DNA from: Adiantum capillus-veneris
Lineage: Eukaryota; Streptophyta; Polypodiopsida; Polypodiales; Pteridaceae
Direction of reading: 5' to 3'
NCBI GenBank assembly: GCA_014529385.2
Contig: CM043963.1
Location: 107,202,412 to 107,266,411 of the forward strand
DNA length: 64,000 nt
In this document: piece after piece, positions 58,309 through 64,000 of the stretch
How the letters are laid out: every line of letters starts with the position of its first letter
Position numbering within the stretch: the first letter of the stretch is position 1
The notes under the pieces: generated by a model
Told to the model about the DNA's origin: nothing
The model's database searches: none
What the model saw: only the letters and a program-made list of their open reading frames with translations
Program-made: the position numbers and the translations under genes

Positions 58309-59327
58309 CTATTCTTGAGTCAGGACTCGCATGAGGCGTGGCAGCTCTTTCATGAGCATTCCCCCCCACCTGCTATTTCCTCCACAGAGACCTGGGGGCA
58401 ATACGCATCATCTTTGTACACAGTATCTGGACAGCCGGCCCTTCCCAACCCCCCCGATCCATGCCCACACGCATGTGTCTTTTTCACCGCTGAGAAAGCT
58501 ATTGACAGGATGAAGACTAGGAGAGCATATGATCATGATGGCCTAGTCGCTGAGCATTTCATGCATGCCAAAGACCTACTAGCAGAGCTTCTAGCAGTTA
58601 TGTTTAACCGGGCCATGTGTGAGGTCCTACCAGACTCTTGGAGCCTATCTACGATTGTACCTATCTTCAAATCAGGAGACCCCATGGAGCCTGGGAATTA
58701 TCGCACTATTATGATTGGGCACACACTGGCACAGTTGTATGCATCCATTCTGGAGCAACAGCTAAGTAGATGGGTAGAGAGGGAAGGGATACGTGCAACT
58801 GGGCAGGCAGGATTCAGGAGAGGCTTCTCTACTCTTGACCATATCCTAACACTCAGGGCCATCACCGAAGATGGGAGACGGACTATTGTAGCTTTGTGGA
58901 CTTCCGCAAAGCTTTTGACACGGTACCCAGAGCTAGACTGATGCGCAGACTACAGGAAATGGGAGTACCCACAGAACTCATTTGGGGGATCATGGCATTG
59001 TACAGATCAGTAGTGGGGCATGTACGCACCCCGGAGGGACTTTCTACACCGGTTCACTCCACTATTGGGGTGAAGCAGGGCTGCCCGCTCTCTCCCACTC
59101 TTTTCGGTATGTATGTGGATGAGGTCTCTGACTACATTGACAGCGATGGGGATAAAGGTGCTCAGTTGGCAGGGACATGGATTCCACTTTTGTTATATGC
59201 TGATGACATAGTGTTGATCTCCGAATCCCAAGAAGGAATGCAACATCAATTGGATGCTTTGCATACGTTTGCCCACGAAAGTGGTTTGTCTGTCAACCTG
59301 AGTAAAACCAAAGGTTATGGTGTTTAA
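58309..59327 (+). pseudogene. LINE reverse transcriptase
   Basis: RT motifs in order: SWSLSTIVPIFKSGDPMEPG, NYRTIMIGHTLAQLYASIL, GQAGFRRGFSTLDHILTLR, then a frame change near 58890. After it come DFRKAFDTVPRARLMRRLQE, GVKQGCPLSPTLFGMYVDE and the catalytic LLYADDIVLISES. The frame breaks again near 59310. All signature residues are present, so the copy is damaged mainly by indels. Confidence 0.92.
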
Positions 59328-60766
59328 TACCACCCCACAGTGGATCAGGAGGTCAGCACCTACATTCACATACAGCCAGGAGACTGTGGAGTACACAGAC
59401 ACTTACACTTACCTTGGAGTGGTTTTTAGCGGACCTGCATTCTCACTCAGAAGAGCAGCAGAGACTAGACTTACTAGAGCCCACACAGCATTGGGTAGAT
59501 TGGAGAGGATGTGTTCGCAAGTCCAGTTTCAGGAGCCCCGGACGAAGCGCTGGCTCTTTGACACCTTGGTGGCTTCAGCATTGCTCTATGGGGCTGAGAT
59601 ATGGGGACCTTCACTGGATCACCACGGGAGGCCGGGTCGCTCAGACGAATGGGGGAACATAGAGAAACCTCTCGTCTCTATGATCTCGCGGCTCATTAGA
59701 GCCAAGGCATCAGTACCACGGGCCATTATCCGAGCAGAGCTAGCGGCCCCCCCACTAGTGGTAGAGGCGCTCACCAGATCAGTCTCCTTCATAAACCGCA
59801 CATGGGAACTTCCCAAAGACAGATATACTCGCATAGCACTTGAGTCCTCCCGATAGTTAGCCATACAAGGAGATACAACATGCTGGTATGGGGAGATGAC
59901 ATCATGGTTTCATGCGCATGGGTTCAGCATAGACAGGTTGCCACCATTCCAGTACTCATTGGATGCACCATCTCTCATTCTTACACAGTCGGAGATCACC
60001 AAGCTCATCCGCCAAGACCTGACCCAGCTAGACACCAAGAGGACATGGATACAACTAGCACAAGAACTGGGCACGAAGATGGCTTTCTACAGAGACCACC
60101 TTCTCCAGCTTACGGAAGATGGTTTTGTGATGAGACCCAGATACATGGATACCCACCTGTCTCATGGGATACGGTGTGCTATTGGCCCAGTTATGCACAT
60201 CGTCTCACCAGCTGCAGATTGAAACTGGGAGATACAGCGGAGTACCAGCAGAGGCCAGGACATGCCCCTTGTGTGACATGGAACCTGAGACAGAGCTGCA
60301 TTATACATGTTGCTGCCCCGTCTACTACGAGATACGAGGCCGCTTCCATTGCTTGTTCAGAGAGGGGTTTGGACCACTCTCAAGAGTAATGGGATATGAA
60401 GATCAAAGATGCCTGGGTTTGTTCTTGCTAGAGCTGCGCAGACACAGAGAGAGCCTGATGAATGGCGAGGCTAACCAGTCTCAAAGATGGATTACAGACT
60501 TCTTCAGAGCAGACAGGGGACATCCGCAAGAGCCACTCCCACAGCAGAGCTCCCCCCCGTCTCACACCAGAGGCACACTGATTGATCGAGCGATTGAAAT
60601 GGGGGAATCTAGGCGCCCACGATTGCGCAGGACTACACAGCATCGACGGAGGCTACGTCAAAAGATTCAGAGCACACTGGCCAGGCATGCACGACACCCG
60701 GTCAGACTACTAACCATGGAGGAAATTGATGAGATTCACCAACGACCGATGCTAGATCTTTTGTGA
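59317..60766 (+). pseudogene. LINE C-terminal region with zinc-finger-like motif
   Basis: The frame 59317-59856 includes YTDTYTYLGVVFSG and ALLYGAEIWGPSLDHHGRPG, typical of sequence after the RT. A stop at 59856 is followed in the same frame by more coding to 60222. The last frame (60164-60766) has CPLCDMEPETELHYTCCCPV, a C..C...H...C zinc-binding pattern found at LINE C-termini. The polypeptide ends in a basic segment. Confidence 0.85.
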
Positions 60767-60973
60767 TTCGGCTATCCCAACTAGCCGCCCTTTTTTGCTT
60801 AGTTTTCGGCTTAGCTCACATCGACCAATCTAGAATCCCATAATATATATCTTTGTTTTGTACTGTTGTTAGGTTATTTTGTTACTCTGACTTTGTATCA
60901 GATCCACCACCTTGTAACTTTCTGGTCTCATAGGTCTCTATGGCCTTTTGAAGACGTTAATATAACATTTCAT

Positions 60974-60998
60974 TTCTCTCTCTCTCTCTCTCTCTCTT
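60974..60998. repeat. (TC)12 microsatellite at the LINE 3' end
   Basis: The tract directly follows the LINE 3' end instead of a poly(A) run. Confidence 0.9.
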
Positions 60999-60999
60999 T

Positions 61000-61528
<529 letters not shown>

Positions 61529-61558
<30 letters not shown>
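61529..61558. repeat. (TC)15 microsatellite
   Basis: Directly precedes the LINE fragment at 61559, in opposite purine/pyrimidine sense to the GA tracts on its left. Confidence 0.92.

Positions 61559-62256
<698 letters not shown>

Positions 62257-62335
<79 letters not shown>
62257..62335. repeat. (AG)39 microsatellite
   Basis: Uninterrupted AG dinucleotides. Confidence 0.95.
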
Positions 62336-62337
<2 letters not shown>

Positions 62338-62499
62338 CAAGCAATTGTTTGGACTCAACAAACTCTCCCTCTCCTGGAGTCCATACTTGCAATTAATTCT
62401 CCAAGCTCCGACACTATTTCCATTCTCGACCTTGCTTAAAGCTCTCATATGACTGGAGGCTGCATTTAGTGACACGTCATTATATTATAGTGTAGATAA

Positions 62500-63250
62500 A
62501 TAAACAATATAGATTAAAATCATTGCATAGGGATTCCAGGACTTTGTGCAAAGGTTTGATCCAATTTTCACTCCAATCATCAGGCATGCCATGCTGAAGT
62601 GCAAGGTTAAACATATCCAATATCGTGTTTTCTTGTTTGCCCATTTAAACATTTCAGCCTTGACACCTTGAAGGTATCCTACCTTGCGAGTAGCAAGTTT
62701 CTCAAGCGCGCAACTACATCTTCAATGGTAAAGAAGGGAGGCATAAATGGAAGGGAGCTACAACCCTCCATCTTATCAACATTGGGTTGGTCATAAAAGT
62801 TCTTGCAATGCGTATATATCCTCAAGAGTCAAGTCACAGAATCTCTCAACACGCTTGCCTTTTAGATTTTGCCAAAACTTGCCACATGCATGTGCTTTCT
62901 CTTGCGCTAAAAGAAGTTTTTTTTTACTTCCCAACTTCTCCTCTTTTTTTGAACAAGTGCTTTGTATGTGTGTGAACGTTCCAAGTAACCTTCCTTGTCT
63001 TTGCTTGCATCCAACCTTAGCAAGTGTTTTCGGGCTTGACTATATTCCATGTCGAACCATTTCTTCTTGGTGCTACCCTTCTTAGATCTTTTGCAAGACG
63101 TGTGTTTCACCGAAAAGCATTCCTTCGCACAAGAGAAAATTACTTCTTTGAAAACTTTCCACTTGCATTCTAATATTGGGCTCTTTTGATGCTCTGTCAT
63201 GCTTAACATTTGGTCCACCATATCAGCATATATAAGTGCTTGTTTGAAGT
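62500..63250 (-). pseudogene. inverted LINE segment: linker and RT start
   Basis: The minus strand reads FKQALIYADMVDQMLSM and KKWFDMEYSQARKHLLRLDA, then YKALVQKKRRSWEVKK. After a frame change it reads FWQNLKGKRVERFCDLTLED, then RKVGYLQGVKAEMFKWANKK and, near the left end, NLCTKSWNPYAMI. These match the region between endonuclease and RT fingers of this LINE type. Confidence 0.72.
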
Positions 63251-63284
63251 CTAGAAAGAGGGCTTATTATGCATTTGAGAACAA

Positions 63285-64000
63285 CTATCGCACTATAATG
63301 GTTGGTTCATGGAGATGAAGATAAGTGAATGGGCTGAAAAGAACGGCAAACGTGCGCTAGGCCAAGCAGATTTTCGAAAGCATCATAGCACTATTGATCA
63401 CCTTGTCACTCTTCGAGTTCTTATGGAAGCGTCTCGATTGAAAGGAAAAAAGTTGTATTTTTGCTTTGTGGATTTCAAGAAAGCTTTTGACATGGTACCG
63501 CGAGGAAATCTTTGGAGACGTATGCAAAGCCTTCAAGTGCCGAGAGAATTTATGCATGCAGTCTTTCGCATCTACCAAAAAGTGATATGTTGACTACGTA
63601 TGGGAGATGGAATTTCAGAATTTTTTGCAAGCACCATTGGTGTCAAACAAGGATGCCCACTTTCCCCAACCCTCTTTGGGCTACTCATTGATGAATTGAA
63701 ATGCATGGTTCTTGATTTTATGCAACAAGAAGGCATAGAAGAGGTTACGATCGGAAATGCGGTGATCATGCTTTTGCTTTATACCAATGATGTAGTGCTC
63801 TTGGCACATACCTTAGAAGATGCACAAAAGCTTATGAGTGTCTTGGAACGCTTTTGTCTACATAGCGGGCTGATCGTGAATGGATCCAAAACCAAGTTTA
63901 TGCTTGTAAAGACCCTCAATGATGAAAATTCTTGCATTGTATACAACAATGAGCAACTTGAAGTGGTAGATAGTTTCAAGTACCTTGGCCTTGAGGTTCC
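63285..64000 (+). pseudogene. LINE reverse transcriptase, partial
   Basis: Motifs: YRTIMVGS, KRALGQADFRKHHSTIDHLV, FCFVDFKKAFDMVPRGNLWR, GVKQGCPLSPTLFGLLIDEL and LLYTNDVVLLAHT. It ends at the window edge with SFKYLGLEV. The catalytic box is Y-T-N-D instead of Y-A-D-D, so the first aspartate is lost. A TGA at 63591-63593 interrupts an otherwise open frame. Confidence 0.88.

Larger units (their letters stand above)
57340..60998 (+). mobile_element. LINE (non-LTR retrotransposon), 5'-truncated, with a (TC)n 3' end
   Basis: The plus strand carries, in order, the C-terminal half of an apurinic-type endonuclease, a reverse transcriptase, and a cysteine-rich C-terminus. A 3' untranslated region of about 200 bp ends TTAATATAACATTTCATT followed by (TC)12. 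The endonuclease N-terminus is missing, so the copy is 5'-truncated or its start is scrambled. The 5' limit is approximate. Three frameshifts and two stops make it inactive. Confidence 0.9.
62500..64000. mobile_element. rearranged LINE with inverted 5' segment, running off the window
   Basis: The minus strand of 63250-62500 encodes the endonuclease-RT linker and the start of RT, and the plus strand from 63285 encodes RT. The outer (left) end of the inverted part finishes near the residues that directly precede the start of the plus-strand part in related LINEs. Between them (63245-63284) a scrap reads RKRAYYAFEN, which belongs to a later part of the same LINE type. The right end is outside the window. 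Confidence 0.78.

Overview
This window is a repeat-saturated stretch of a large plant nuclear genome. The evidence is Ty1/copia and Ty3/chromovirus LTR retrotransposons with plant-type tRNA-Met primer sites, an Athila/Tat-type element with a tRNA-Asp-type primer site, hAT transposase relics, LINEs, and one spliced gene of the plant NO VEIN / At3g48770 GHKL-ATPase family. LINEs ending in long (TC)n tracts and the density of nested elements would suit a big-genome fern, lycophyte, bryophyte or gymnosperm. That placement is inference; no marker gene fixes the taxon. No rRNA, tRNA gene, CRISPR or bacterial operon was seen.

Layout. 1-4793: a minus-strand copia element that leaves the window on the left and sits inside the gag of an older minus-strand LTR element (4794 to beyond 5805). 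6000-9640: mostly unrecognisable DNA with two tandem repeat arrays and a protein-kinase-like relic. 9674-50920: two adjacent degenerate copies (A and B) of a hAT transposon, each split by later insertions. Copy A (9674-13792 plus 40884-about 41640) holds a 1.3-kb TTAA-flanked DNA element and a 27-kb interval that is one Ty3 chromovirus (13793-40883). That chromovirus was itself entered three times: by an Athila/Tat-like element (18611-30247), a copia element (30721-36351) and a gag-only copia derivative (36909-39942). The Athila/Tat-like element contains a 205-bp antisense solo LTR in its protease and a captured DEAD-box helicase fragment. Copy B (about 41645-46164 plus 50717-50920) contains a 700-bp solo LTR (42904-43603) and a non-autonomous LTR element (46165-50716).

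Most insertions were delimited exactly by target-site duplications (GCCCC, CTAAT, ACCCR, GTGGC, AGACC, CATAT, TTAA). hAT copies A and B also supply the empty sites for each other's insertions, so the order of events can be read off directly.

50920-56850: the only apparently functional host gene, a three-exon minus-strand gene for a 1293-residue GHKL-ATPase protein, with a small inverted-repeat element downstream and a (GA)24 tract upstream of its ATG. 57160-64000: a tRNA-like SINE candidate, a 3.6-kb LINE, a short LINE 3' fragment, and a rearranged LINE whose 5' part is inverted in the pattern expected of twin priming. Long (GA/TC)n microsatellites lie between and around them.

The most unusual structures are the seven copies of a 24-bp palindrome in the Athila/Tat-like leader, the helicase capture in the same element, its tail of W(I/V)PK repeats, and the reciprocal empty-site architecture of the two hAT copies.
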